From Saussurea involucrata (taxonomy: Eukaryota > Streptophyta > Magnoliopsida > Asterales > Asteraceae), in NCBI GenBank assembly GCA_033807775.1, contig CM066321.1:44616850-44680849 (forward strand): DNA of 64,000 nt. Reading direction: 5' to 3'. Both the position numbers and the translations under genes were made by a program. The notes below the pieces were generated by a model that had not been told where the DNA came from, made no database searches, and saw only the letters and a program-made list of their open reading frames with translations. This document shows, one piece after another, positions 9,201 through 20,990 of the stretch. Numbering within the stretch: the first letter of the stretch is position 1; every line of letters starts with the position of its first letter.

Positions 9201-10089
9201 AAACCGCTGGGAGAAGATCATGGTACTTATCCCTCATCTGGAGGAATCTTTGAAAAAGCTGTTCGTCCACAAACTTCACCCGATCGAGCCAACCTTTTGC
9301 CTAGGTATTTACAACCTCGACCCCGAATACTAACGGCGTTATATACTTGCAATGCAGCGGTGCCTTCCAGTCAATCAAGTCAGAACAAAGCATCAGATCA
9401 CAGAGGTTCTTAACATCCATTCACGCCGCATCATGAGGATCGTATATCCAGTCTTCACCGTTCGCCGCGAAGATGGTAATGAATAGAGATTCTCTGAAGT
9501 CGACTTCAAGAACCTCCGGCCGCTCGACTTTCTGGTACTACTGAAAGACTTACGTTCAAGAACCATCCGACCGCTAGAGATTACAAAGGCACTCAAAGTT
9601 GTTCGTCGACACCTGGTCCGTACTATCATGATGTCATACTTAACGGATTTTCAAATGGCTGTCGAGAACAGGGCGAAGAAAGTCAATCTGATAAAACCAA
9701 ATCTGAAAGCTCCTGAACTGAAGATGTATCCCGAGAACTCATTGCTTCTTCAACCGAAATTCGGGATAGTCTACAACAACGAACAGAACGAAAAGAAGTT
9801 TCTGCGTTTCAGTCAGGTAGACAGATTTTGTGACGGCACGCTTCTAAAAGTCAGAGATGCCCTTCGAAAGATTATTCAACACGAGTCTGAGAATCCAAAG
9901 CATTCGTATGTCCCAAATCCTAATGAAACAACTGCTCGGGAAGCTTTGGAAATGATTGAAGACCGCATCGACTATCGTCGTGCTATCAGATTCTTTGAGG
10001 TTCACTTCGCGTTGCGCAAACGATACATATTCAACTGGCAAGAGCTAGAGCGCGAACTCGAACTTCAAATCAAAGGGGGAGATTGTTAG
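6281..10089 (+). pseudogene. ORF3 of element D
   Basis: The start is ATG 6281 after the acceptor-like site; E begins at the same point. The first frame runs to TAG 7982-7984, then shifts. Comparison with C shows a deletion there plus stops near 8101, at 9331-9333 and at 9484. The N-terminal domain (about 6430-7130) matches in layout that of A/B. The middle is Pro/Gln-rich, followed by a coiled coil and basic clusters (LKRKH, EKRLR, about 8627-8690). The C-terminal domain (9420-10080) has a FSQVDRFCDGTL motif shared with C. The last codons, KGGDC and the stop, are the purine tract and the first six LTR bases. No membrane segment is visible. Function unknown. Confidence 0.75.
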
Positions 10090-10363
10090 GGCAGGTTTTA
10101 ATAGTTGATTTAAAGTTCAAGGTTTGTTTTGTAATAGTTTATTTTGAGCCTTTTGGTGAACGGGCCGTGGGCTTGTTAACCACGGGCCCATAGTATTTAA
10201 TGTTGATTAGCTTGGAAAAACAAGCTAATCCTCCTTTTACTTTCAAACACAGTATTGTAAATTCTCTCTGAAAGTTAATGACAGGGATGACCAGTTGAAA
10301 TCATTACGCATATTGTTCATATATTTCGATTTAATATATTGTTGCACGGATCTGGATTCTACA
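10084..10363 (+). repeat. 3' LTR of element D (280 bp)
   Basis: It begins TGTTAGGGCAGG after CAAAGGGGGAGAT and ends GGATTCTACA. It aligns with the C and E LTRs, including ATCTGGA near the end. A perfect inverted repeat GATTAGCTTG/CAAGCTAATC with a 6-base loop is at 10205-10230. GGGCCGTGGGC and CCACGGGCCC nearby also pair. Confidence 0.85.
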
Positions 10364-11207
10364 GTAAGTGACTCTGGCATATCCTTATATAAAAGTAAAT
10401 CTTCTACAGAGGTCAAATACCTCTTGTCGTGTTCTTAGCTTAGAAAACATGCAAATTTCCAATTTTTTATTTTTCAATACTTAGGGGGGAGATTGTTAGC
10501 TCCAACTTCTATGTTTAAAGAAGTATTGAAAAATAGGCCAAGTGTAAAAACATCGACAGAGTCTCTGCCAAGACATCAAGTGCAGACCCTACAGAAGACG
10601 TTCTCAGAGGACAAGGCCCCAGAGCCTCTGTCACACTTGACAGAGCCTCTGTGGTATGAAGACTTAGAAGAATGAAGATATTTGAAGATCAAGACAAAGA
10701 AGATCGTGCATCTCACGTGCCTCTGCTGTACGAAGATTCTAAAGATCATTCGTACGAGGCGTGCACTGCAAACTCCACGTGTCCACCTCTAATGGGTTGC
10801 AGCCTATGCAGAAAACAACGCACTACATTAACGTTGTACCTGATGTAGTCCCAGGATGTTGTCTTTGTAACCTTAGTACTTCTTGTCTCCCACTGGTCCC
10901 CTGTAGAATAGTATAAATAGAAGGCTCTTGTATAGCATTTCTAGTAACTTTACATAACTACACACACAAACTAGATTAGGGTATTTCTTACTGTTTTACA
11001 CACACATACAGTGTTCTTGGTGTTTTATGAAGAATCAATAGAAAGTAAATCTTTGGGTTAAACTCTTGTTTATTATCAATTCACTTGTTTGTTTCTGTGT
11101 GTATTTTCTACCGAGCATCTCTTTAGTTCTTTAGAATGCTTCCACATACACATTTGTTCGAACTAACAGAGATTAATATCATTAGTGAGTTAATATTGGG
11201 ATCAACA
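10364..11207 (+). mobile_element. Element G: Copia 3' end interrupted by D
   Basis: Only 130 bp of internal sequence, a purine tract (about 10480-10493, TTAGGGGGGAGAT) and a complete LTR are visible. The internal piece has no recognisable coding. The rest should lie left of the window beyond D and A. GTTCA at 11208-11212 is the candidate target duplication; the flank is pol of element F. Confidence 0.7.
10494..11207 (+). repeat. 3' LTR of element G (714 bp)
   Basis: It starts TGTTAGCTCC directly after the purine tract and ends GGGATCAACA. TATAAATA at 10912-10919 is a good TATA box. The upstream half repeats the word AGAG(T/C)CTCTG or GCCTCTG several times, which may be regulatory. It does not match the LTRs of A/B/F or C/D/E beyond the ends. 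Confidence 0.75.
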
Positions 11208-11238
11208 GTTCAGCATTCCAAGTTCGTTGATTCGAAAG
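11208..11238 (-). pseudogene. Last codons of element F pol, stranded between G and C
   Basis: Read on the minus strand these 31 bases encode NELGMLN, matching the SELGMLN end of B's pol. The preceding codons resume at 32256 on the other side of element C, whose duplication GAAAG occupies 11234-11238. This proves that C and G are both inserted into F. Confidence 0.85.
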
Positions 11239-11520
11239 TGTGAGTTCCAGATCCGTGCAATGAACAATGAAATCAATAGATTGAACAATGATGTTTACGA
11301 TTTCAACTAGTCATCCATATATTGCTTTCAATTGAGAGAGAATTACAATATGAGAGTAGGAAAGCAAAATGAACAACTAGCCTATTTTCTAAGGCTAAAG
11401 CACATTATATATAACGGGCCTGTGGTTAACAAGCCCACGGGCCGTTCACTAACTAAGCTCAAAATAAGGAATTACAATACAGACCCTTGAACTTTAATAC
11501 AATAAATATTGACCCTAACA
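11239..11520 (-). repeat. 3' LTR of element C (282 bp)
   Basis: On the minus strand it runs from TGTTAGGGTC to ACTCACA. It differs from the 5' LTR by several substitutions and by about 55 bp that the 5' copy lacks; the missing piece is bounded by TCAAT direct repeats. The purine tract AAAGGGGGAGAT abuts it at 11521-11532. Confidence 0.9.
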
Positions 11521-13963
11521 ATCTCCCCCTTTGTATTGAAGTTCGAGTTTGCTCCAGTTGTAGACATATCTTTTACGAAGCGCAAAGTGTACCTTGAACA
11601 ATCGGATAGCGCGGCGATAGTCGATACGTTCTTCAACCACTTCTAAAGCGTTTCGTGCAGTTATCTCATTCGAGTTCGGAACATACGAAACCTTCTGATT
11701 TTCCGATTCATAAGAAATGATTTTGCGAAGACCATTTTGGACTTTGAAGAGCATGCCATCGCAGAATCTGTCTACCTGACTGAAGCGCGGAAATTTTTTC
11801 TCTTTCTGTTCGTTGATGAACACTATCCCAAATTTCGTTTGTAGAAGCAAAGCATTCTCGGAATACATCTTCAACTCAAGAGATTTCAGATTCAGCTTTA
11901 TCAGATTTACCTTCTTTGCCCTGTTCTCGATTGACATTTGGAATTCCTTGAGATATGACATCATAATAGTACGGACCAGGAATCGACGACCAGCGTCGAG
12001 CGCCTTTGTGACAGGTAGCGGTCGAATGGTTCTTGTACGAAGGTCTTTCAGAATTGTCAGGAAGTCGAACGGTCGGAGGTGCTGGAAGTCGGCTTCAGAA
12101 AATCTCCATTCATTCCCATCTTCGCGTCTGACGGTGAATACAGGATAAACAACTTTCATAATTCGGCCTGAATCGATGTTGAGCACTTATGTGATCTGAT
12201 GCTTGGTTCGTACTTGGCTAACTGGTAGACACCGCTTCATTGCACTTACGTACCGGTGTTGGTATTCGGGGTTAGAAATGTAAATACCAAGGCAGAAGGT
12301 TGGCTCGATTAGGCGTAGCTTGTGAACGAACACCTTCTTCAGGGATTCCTCCAGGTGAGGAATAAATATCGTGATCTTCTCCCAACGGATTTGTTGCTGT
12401 TGAGTAGGTGGGAGATCAGAAGCTGTCGGTTGCTGAGGAGATGTCGGAATATTGGCGGTTGTAGTTTCAGGTCTTGTTGATGCTTCAGCGGGTTGAGCAG
12501 AGTGAACGGGGGTACCATATAAATTCTGGAGCAGAAACTGGACGTAGTCTACGTTGTCATCTTCATCAGTAGGGAAGACCAAATTAACCTGGAAATTTGC
12601 GGCACTGACGGCTTTTTCATACCATGCATCTTCGGTTTCCAGGTTGGTCTCGCAGTTTGGATCTATTAGGTTGATTGTAGACTCAACTGATGTGTTAAAA
12701 GTAACCAGTTCCTGTTCTGTTCCCTCAGTCTTTTCAACCGTCGGGTCTTCATCATCCGAGATATCCATGTCAATTACCATCTCGGCTAAAGGTAACTCGG
12801 CTCCAGGTGCTTCTGATGTTGTTGCCGCAGTTGAGGGTTCCTGTTGAACCACAGTAGTCGTTTCAGTGAGGATCAGGGCGGTCTCGGTTATTCTTTGTCT
12901 TTTCTCCCCCTCACGGTGATCAGGATCATCCTGGTCATCGTGCTTGTGCTTAAGACCGCCTGCTTGACTCTTGCAGGTATCTTCGAGTGAACGGACTCTC
13001 TCGGACAACGTATTGATCGCTTGTTTAAAGTCCTTGAGAGTCAAGTCAATTTGATCCATGCGAGTGGTAATGGATGATGAAGGAGCAGTGACCTGTGATT
13101 TCAGAACGGATAGCAGGTCTGTTTCGGTAGAGGCGTCGGATTCGGATTGTTGGAGCAGTTGGGCTAGAAGCATCGTCTTGAGGGTGTCCACCGAGTAGGT
13201 AGGCTGAGCAGGAGCCAGTGGATGTATAGGGGCGGTATCAGCTTCGACGATCTTCTTTTTTCCTTTTATTAAGCTCTTGATTATGGCGAGCTCGGCGGCC
13301 ATGTGCTGCTCCATTGCCTCGCGGACAGTCTTGAGGGTGCTGTCCAGGGACCCTTGTGACACAAAGTCGGGTAAAGTAACACCGGGGTCACTTACAACAC
13401 CCGTTGACGCATCTACCTTAGAGGCAGAGCCACCTACGTTCACGGTTGGCGCATGGATAGCCTTGGTAGGATTTCCGTCTGATCCTCGTGTTCTGCCAGA
13501 CGGAGACACTACAGACATTCTGATCGAGTCATGAAGAGTCTCGATTTGGTGTTCCTCATCATGTGTCCTAGCTGAAGAATGTTCAATTTCAAATGGCTCT
13601 AGACTCGATGGTGCACGAAATGAAGACGAGACCGGGGGCTGCTGGCCTCTTATTTCAACACCAGTACTCTCCGAGTGAGAGACCGGTGGAAGTTGTGCTT
13701 GATCCCCGTGAGAAAGTGAAACATCCGTCTTTTGAGAGACAGATGAGTGGATAAGGGGGTTGTGCAATTGCTCCGTTGGGTCCACGGAGGCTTCTTCAAT
13801 ATCTTGTCCCAACAAATGAGACGGGATAGTAGATGTGGCGACCCGGATATCGCTCGGTTGGGTTCGCTCAGGAGCCTCGTTATCTTTACGGCTCAATCTT
13901 TCTTGGTTCGCTTTCGACCTGACTGCACTCAGTCTCACCTCTTCTTGATTTTCAACTAAGTCT
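11515..13963 (-). pseudogene. ORF3 of element C, central and C-terminal part
   Basis: The frame enters at B's insertion point (13963), runs about 590 codons to TAA 12187-12189, then continues in frame for 223 codons to the stop at 11515-11517, where D has GAG in place of the TAA. It includes the Pro/Gln-rich stretch, a coiled coil (SERVRSLEDTCKSQ), basic clusters and the C-terminal FSQVDRFCDG domain seen in D. The terminal KGGDC and stop fall in the purine tract and LTR. About 350 bp relative to D is missing at the B junction. One stop apart, this part is well kept. Confidence 0.8.
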
Positions 13964-14945
13964 TGTTGATCCAAACCCTCAGTGATTTGATAATGACCCT
14001 CTCTTATATACTTAGTGAAAATTGTAAGTAAACAATATGTATCAGAGTTTCACTATCGCTGATAAGTACTAAGATCTTCCAGTACCGCTGATAGGAACTC
14101 TCGCTCTTTAGATTAAACATTCAGCGAAACTGTTCACCATAATATTCTGAGTATGTTCAGTACTTATGGTGATCGCTGATAAATTAGTTGTTTACTTATG
14201 ATCCCTGAAGACAAGTTTCACATCAACATAGGTTCTACGCTGAAGTCGAAGATCAAGCTCAAGAACCAGCGACAAGTCTCCTAATGAACTGATACGGATC
14301 AGCGAAGACTCAGATTTGTCCAATCAACGTGAAGTATCAAGTACAAGACTTTAGCTATCGCTGAATTCTATCATTCGCTGATATGAAATGATAGATCGCT
14401 GAATCATCGAAAAGCTGATCATGAAGTCTTCCGTACAAAGTACTTTTTGTCTCAACCACCCTTGCACGACTCCGTACGATATGTCAGAACAGAACCTCCT
14501 TATTGTCTGAATTCGTACAACAAACCTGATACTACACTGTTCAAACATGCGGCTACTTAGGTTGTCAACAAAGGTCAATGACAAGCAACCAATCAGCTGT
14601 TGCCACGTGTAAAGTGTATACTGCCATGCATTAAATGCATGCAGTATATAAGAAGATGAACTCACTTCATTTTGAAGTAACTTGCTAACTCTGGACAAGT
14701 TCATCCTTCTTATCTTGAGATAGGTTATTATTAGTAATTTCCTACTCCTTCTTAGTGCAAGAAACTTAGTGTTCCAACTTGTTTAGATTTAGGATTTATC
14801 CTTAATCTTGTTTCCGCAACAAGCTGTAAATTGTTAATGATTTATCAATAAACAATTTAGAAAAGTAAAATCTGTGTGTTTGTATTCAACTTCCCCCCCC
14901 CCCCCCCCCCCTTCTACAAACTTGTATAACCCTTCGGGACCAACA
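13964..14945 (+). repeat. 5' LTR of element B (982 bp)
   Basis: It runs from TGTTGATCCAAACCCTC to CGGGACCAACA. CCAAT 14589, CACGTG 14604-14609 and TATATAAG 14645-14652 form the promoter. The inverted words CATGCATT and AATGCATG lie just before the TATA box. The C run near the end is 19 long, against 12 in the 3' LTR. Confidence 0.92.
14589..14652 (+). promoter_or_regulatory. LTR core promoter of element B
   Basis: CCAAT (14589-14593), CACGTG G-box (14604-14609), an RY-like CATGCA pair and TATATAAG (14645-14652). Transcription should start about 30 bases on, reading gag-pol. Confidence 0.6.
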
Positions 14946-14947
14946 AG

Positions 14948-14959
14948 TGGTATTAGAGC
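14948..14959 (+). other. Primer-binding site of element B
   Basis: TGGTATTAGAGC, two bases after the LTR, matches the initiator-Met tRNA 3' end at 11 of 12 positions. Confidence 0.85.
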
Positions 14960-15027
14960 GGATTTGTTTAAACTCATAAACAAGATCTAATCTATACTAA
15001 CATTTCTCTTCCTTGCTATTTCTGAAA

Positions 15028-17417
15028 ATGGCCACTAACACAAACACAAACTATATAGACAATGGTTCTCTTGCAAAACCCCCTAGATTCTCCAGAGATA
15101 ATTTTAATCTATGGAAAAATAGGATGACTCTCTTCCTAGAAGGTGTAGACCCTACTATGCCTTATTATCTTGAAAATGGCCCATTTATTCCTGTAAGAAT
15201 TGATGCCGCAGTACCTGCCGCTGAGAATAGACCTGCTATTCCAGAAAGACTGGTACCCAAAGATGTTCATACATGGACTGACGAAGATAAGAAGAATGTG
15301 GCTATCGACACAAAAGCCAGATCCATACTATCCATGGCTCTTCCTGACGAAGTCTACCATTCCGTCATGAACCTGAAATCCTCAAAAGCCATGTGGGACA
15401 CAATATGTGTTCAGTATGAAGGTACTGCTGAAGTCCAGGACTCTCGAAAGATCAACCTGGTAAGACAGTATGAAAGTTTCATTTGTGGTAAGAATGAGAC
15501 TCTCTCTGAAGTTCACCAACGTTTTAATTGCTTAATAATAGATCTGAAAACTGTTGGTAAGGAATATTCTAACTTTGAAGTGCTGACAAAGTTTCTAGAA
15601 TGCTTACCTGAAAGCTGGGACAATTATTCTATGTGTCTCAAGCTGTCAAAAGATCTAAGATAAATGAATCTTGCTACCTTATATGGCACAATGCTGAATC
15701 ATGAGCAATCAAGCCATCTTAAGAAGAATCTTGTAAAAGATTCCAAAAGCACCCCTGTTGCTTTAATCTCAGATGAACCTTCTACTCAGCGACCCTCGGT
15801 CACTATCACTGAGTTAGAGAGTAACTCTGAAAGGTCATCAGATTCTGACTCTTCAGATGATGATGAATCTTTGGATCTCCTAACTAAAAAGTTCAGGAGA
15901 TTCGCCAAAAAGAAAATGTTCAGAAAGAACAAACCTCTTTCTATAACTGATAAGCCAAGATCATCAGCTACTATTGATAAGGCTACTGCTACTTGTTTTA
16001 ACTGCGAAAAGATTGGACATTTCGCTAACGAGTGCAGGTCTAAGAAAGTATCGAGAAACTCAGCGTTTCCCAAGAAATATTTTATTCCCAAGAATAAAGA
16101 TGACAAATATTCTAAGCTGAAAAAAAAATATGCAAAGCTGAAAAGCTTCAAGAAGAAAGGCAAAGGCCTGATGGTTTATGATTGGGCTGCTTCTGAAGAT
16201 GAAGAATCATCATCTGACTCTGAAGATGATGAAGCCAATCTCTGTCTTATGGTAAAGATTGAGGATGAGGAAGAAAGTTCAGACATTCCCTCTACTTCAA
16301 CCTCTGCTATTCAGGTATCACCTTCCTTCTTTACAAATATTGCAAATATTGATGAAGCTGATAGTCTCCGCAAAATCGATCTCTTGACTAGAAGTTTATA
16401 TGAAGCCATGAATGGCAAAACTATAGTTAAAAACCAAAACCTTGATCTCGCTGAACAACTTAAAAACTGTCACCTTCAAATAGAACAGCTTTCTAAAATT
16501 GAAGAAGATTTTAAAGATCAAGTGCATTTAAATCAGCTAGTCAAAATCGAACGAGCAGAAGCTATCGCTGCTTTGAAAGTTGAAAAAGCTACTGTTGAAG
16601 GATGGTGTAACTCTTCAACAAAGATCACTGAGATAATCAAGTCTCAGATACCCCTGAGTGATAAACGTGGTCTTGGTTACAAATATGAAACTCTAGAACC
16701 AACCACTGATCGTTCCATGCTCTTATTTGGAACTTTCGTATCCTCAGTCGCTGACACTTCATCCTCTCAGTGTTCGTCCCCCAAACCGCCTATCCCTGAG
16801 GAAAGCTCTGCCTCTTCAAAAGGTAAAGAGAAAATGGTTTATCCAAAACCTACCTCTGTCTTTAAAGATAAAGGTAAAGGAATTGCGTTGAACCAAAATC
16901 CTCAGAAGGGTACTTTAGTACCAAAGCTGAATGCTTCTAAAGCTTTAGTGATTTATTCCTCTGGATCAAGAAATCAGATCTCTGGATCTACTCAGCGTGG
17001 GTCTATTCAGCGATCTACTCCTAGACTCAGAGTGGATGTCCTTGGTAAGAAATCAGATCTCTGGTTCCTCCCATTTCTAAAGCCAAAATCTTATTTGGTG
17101 ATGGTCCTTCTAATTCAAAATCTAAAGTTCAGCATTCAAATAGTCCTAGAACTATATTTAGTTATAGGAAATGTTATCAATGTAAACTCACTGATCATAT
17201 TGCTAGTAAGTGCCCCACAGCCACCAAAGCTGATAAGATAGCTAAGGTGAAGATTTCCCCCAAGGCAAAGAAGACCACTGAGGTTAAGAAATTAACCAAA
17301 GTGAAGACTGACAAAGCTGAATCTTCAAATGCTGCGAAGATTGCTGAACCTTCCATTCCAACTGCTTCCACTGACAAACGTGTACACATGGTTAAGTGGG
17401 TACCCAAGAAAAACTAA
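15028..17417 (+). pseudogene. gag: gag of element B
   Basis: The ATG at 15028 (MATNTN) is preferred over an upstream ATG because F starts at the same place. The Copia Gag core follows, with a NFNLWKNRM start. A TAA at 15661-15663, immediately followed by ATG, interrupts the frame. The first zinc knuckle is CFNCEKIGHFANEC (about 15994-16035). A coiled-coil and Ser/Glu-rich region follows. A frameshift near 17040-17090 precedes the second knuckle CYQCKLTDHIASKC. The gag frame stops at TAA 17415-17417. F shows the same two-knuckle plan. Confidence 0.85.
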
Positions 17418-17435
17418 TCTTCCATTGTGATGCAG
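17414..17435 (+). other. Conserved gag/pol junction with 3'-splice-site look (element B)
   Basis: CTAATCTT (17414-17421) contains the gag stop and resembles a plant branch point. TGCAG follows at 17431-17435, just before the protease frame. The same pair of motifs occurs at 35479-35501 (F), 27544-27560 (C) and 61415-61432 (E). Confidence 0.5.
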
Positions 17436-20400
17436 GTTCAGAAGGGTATATGGTATCTCGATAGCGGATGCTCTAGACACATGACTGGAAAGAAATGCCT
17501 GCTCGCTGAATACAAGGAAGAGAAGGGTCCCTCTGTGACTTTCGGTGGAAATGGAAAAGGACATACCCGAGGGCTTGGTGTACTCTCTAATGGTACAACC
17601 ACCTTCAGAAGAGTCGCATATGTTGAAGGGCTGAAGCATAATCTGTTAAGCATCAGTCAGCTTTGCGACAAGGATAACAAAGTAATCTTTACCAAGGAAT
17701 CCTGCTTTGTCACTGACAAAAAGGAGAAGATAGCTCTCAGCGGTTATCGTTTGGAAAATGTTTATGTAATAAACATGGACTCAACAACCACTGAGAACTC
17801 CTGTTTCTTCTCAAAAGCCTCATCTGATGTCAACTGGCTATGGCATAAGAGGCTCTCTCATCTGAATTTCAAGACACTGAACTCTCTTTCTTCAAAAGAG
17901 TTAGTTACTGGTCTACCTCAACACTCATATGCCAAAGAGTCTTTATGTTCAGCATGTGAGAAAGGGAAGCAGACCAAAGCAAGCTTTAAATCAAAGCAAG
18001 TCTCCTCAGTGTCATCTCCTCTACAACTACTCCATATGGATTTGTTTGGCCCTGTTAACAAACAATCCATCGCTGGAAAGAAATATACACTGGTCGTCTC
18101 TCGTTATACGTGGGTTATGTTTCTCCGTTCCAAGAGTGACACCCCTGAAGAACTCATCACATTTGTTCGGAAGATGGAAACCCTGAACAATTTGACCGTT
18201 CGCTCAATAAGGAGTGATCATGGGACTGAATTCAAAAACAGTTCTCTTGATTCCTTCTTTGAGAGCAAGGGTATTTCTTACAACTTTTCTTCAGTGAGAA
18301 CACAACAACAAAATAGAGTCGCTGAAAGAAGAAATAGAACAATTATTGAAGCTGCACGTTCAATGCTCAGCGATTCTCACCTGCCTACTCAGTTTTGGGC
18401 AGAAGCTGTCAACACTGCTTGTTTTACGCAAAACAGGTCGCTGATAGTCAAAAGATTCAATTAAACAGCCTATGAACTATTTCATGGGAGAAATCCTTCA
18501 ATCAGCTTTCTTCACATCTTTGGATGTCACTGTTTCATACTGAACAACAGAGATGCCCTTGGAAAGTTTGATCCTAAGGCTGATGATGGAATCTTTCTTG
18601 GATACTCCTCAGTTTCCAAAGCCTTCAGAGTCTTTAATCGAAGAAGACAAACTGTTGAAGAAACAATTCACGTCACGTTTGACGAGTCCCGTTCAGCGAA
18701 CTCTAAACCGTCCGCTGATACTGAAGAACTGAATCAATGGATGTTTTCTCATCTTGGTGATTCAGAAGATATTCCCACTCCTCGTGCTCACACAGTTGAA
18801 GATGATGGTCCAACTTTCATTCCAAATATGCAGAATAGTGAAGCTGAAACATCATGGGTCTCAGCTGTTCCTATAAACACTATACCTGCTTCTGAAACCA
18901 ATATCTCAGATATTCCATCCACTTCTCAGCAATCAGTGAATATAATGACAACTGCATCCATTCCTCTCTTGGCTGATACTCCAGACGTCGCTGAAGCTTC
19001 ATCTTCAGCTCCTCCAGTTCAGGTTGAGTCAGCGTCTCACGCTCCGGCTCAGCGATGGACTATAAATCACCCAATTGATCAAATTCTTGGTGATCCAAAC
19101 GCTGGTATTCATACTCGACGAAGTGCAGGTAATATTTGTTTATTTGTAAATTTTATTTCACTAACTGAACCAAAGAAAGTAGATGATGCCCTCAAAGATC
19201 CAAACTGGGTCAGCGCCATGCAAGAAGAGCTGACAAAATTCGAAAGAAACAAAGTTTGGAAACTTGTTCGAAGACCAACTGACAAAACAGTGATAGGCAC
19301 TAAATGGGTCTATCGAAATAAGTTGGACAAACATGGAACTGTAACCCGCAACAAGGCTCGTCTTGTTGCTCAGGGATACAGACAAGAGGAAGGAATAGAT
19401 TATGACGAAACATTTGCTCCAGTAGCAAGATTAGAATCTATTCGTCTATTCTTAGCATACGCTGTACACAAAGACTTCAAAGTATATCAGATGGATGTTA
19501 AGTCAGCGTTTCTAAATGGAAAGCTGAATGAAGAAGTCTATGTGGAACAACCTCCAGGATTCTCAGATCCTAAGCATCCAGGTTATGTTTATAAACTGGA
19601 TAAGGCACTTTATGGCTTAAAGCAAGCTCCACGTGCATGGTATGACACTCTTTCTACTTATCTCCATATTGAAAAATTTGAGCGAGGCAAAATAGACAAA
19701 ACTCTATTTTTCAGGAAAGTAAAAGGTCATATCATTCTTGTTCAAATATATGTTGATGATATTATATTTGGCTCGACTAACCCTGATCTCTGTACTCGTT
19801 TCGCTGATAGAATGAAAGATGAGTATAAAATGAGCATGATGGGTGAACTAACATATTTCCTTGGTCTACAGATAAAACAAAATGAAAAAGGAACTTTCAT
19901 TAATCAGGGAAAGTATGTTAAAGATATGCTGAAGAAATTCGACTTAACTGAAAGTTCAGCTATGAAAACCCCTATGGCACCACCGCTGACACTTGATAAG
20001 GACACTAAGGGTGTTCCTGTCAATGTCACGCTGTACCGTGGGATGATCGGCTCACTATTGTATCTTACAGCTAGCCGACCCGATATTATGTTTGCAACAT
20101 GCTTGTGTGCACTATATCAAGCTGAACCTAAGATATCTCATATGAAAGCTGTAAAGCGAATTTTTCGATATCTTAAGGGTACAGCGAATCTAGGTCTTTG
20201 GTATCCCAAAGACTCAAGATTCGATTTAATCGCCTATTCAGATAGTGATTTTGCAGGTTGCAGAATGGATAGGAAAAGCACCACAGGAGGATGTCAGCTC
20301 ATGGGTGGAAAGCTGGTAAGCTGGAAAAGTAAAAAGCAAAACTCAGTGTCTACTTCCACATCTGAAGCTGAGTATGTAGCCGCTGGAAGCTGTTGTTCTC

Positions 20401-20696
20401 ATGTCTTGTGGATGAGAAATCAACTACTGGACTATGACCTTCAACTCTCAAATATTCCAATCTATTGCGACAGCACAAGTGCCATCGCTATAGCTAATAA
20501 TCCAGTGCTACACTCAAAGACAAAACACATCGAAATCAGGTATCACTTTATCAGAGATCATGTGATGAATGGTGATATAGAACTTCACTTTATCCTAACT
20601 GATTATCAGTTAGCTGATCTGTTCACCAAACCTCTTGATGAGACAAGATTCAACTTTCTCATCAGCGAGCTTGGAATGCTGAACTTTGAAGGATAA
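17427..20696 (+). pseudogene. pol: pol of element B: protease, integrase, reverse transcriptase, RNase H
   Basis: One frame of 1,090 codons with a single stop, TAA 18462-18464, where F has a Lys codon. Protease: WYLDSGCSRHMTG (Asp at 17460). Then the GAG-pre-integrase HRLSHLNF motif. Integrase catalytic Asp, Asp and Glu are at 18039, 18216 and 18324, but four residues are missing near 18095, between TLV and SRYTW, compared with F. Reverse transcriptase has DVKSAFLNG and an intact YVDD at 19749-19760. RNase H has SDSDFAG, STSEAEY and KTKHIEIRYHFIRD. The VEQPPGF and ALYGLKQAPRAWY motifs and order are those of SIRE-type Copia. It was probably active recently. Confidence 0.92.
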
Positions 20697-20990
20697 AATC
20701 TTCAGCAGTTCACATTTGATCAGCGATAGGATAAAATCAACTTGTATAACCCATTCTATCATCCTCTCTATCCTGATTCACTGATATCAAGGTATGTTTT
20801 TCTCTCTGACAAATCGCATGTAAATGCAAGATTTAAAAACAAATCTCATCGCTGAATATCTCTTCCTTATCAGCGATACTTTGAAATTTCTTAAAACCAA
20901 CTGATATTTCTATTCAGTGCTTCATGTTTTCAAAAGTGTCCCTGAGTTTTCAAAACCTCAGAGACAACCAGGAATATGAAAGGACAGTTG

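Larger units (their letters stand above)
5447..10363 (+). mobile_element. Element D: Copia of the C/D/E group, 3' part
   Basis: Left of 5447 the element is interrupted by A, so its LTR, gag and pol lie outside. Visible are a TCCGG-rich spacer, a full-length but broken ORF3, a purine tract and a 280-bp 3' LTR. The LTR and ORF3 match elements C and E. GTAAG at 10364-10368 is the candidate target duplication. The flank on the right is the 3' end of element G. Confidence 0.8.

Noticed and set aside
17414..17435. Programmed frameshift or stop read-through from gag to pol.
   Set aside because: The phase between gag stop and protease differs among four elements and no slippery heptamer or common stop context is seen; not excluded, as copies are decayed.
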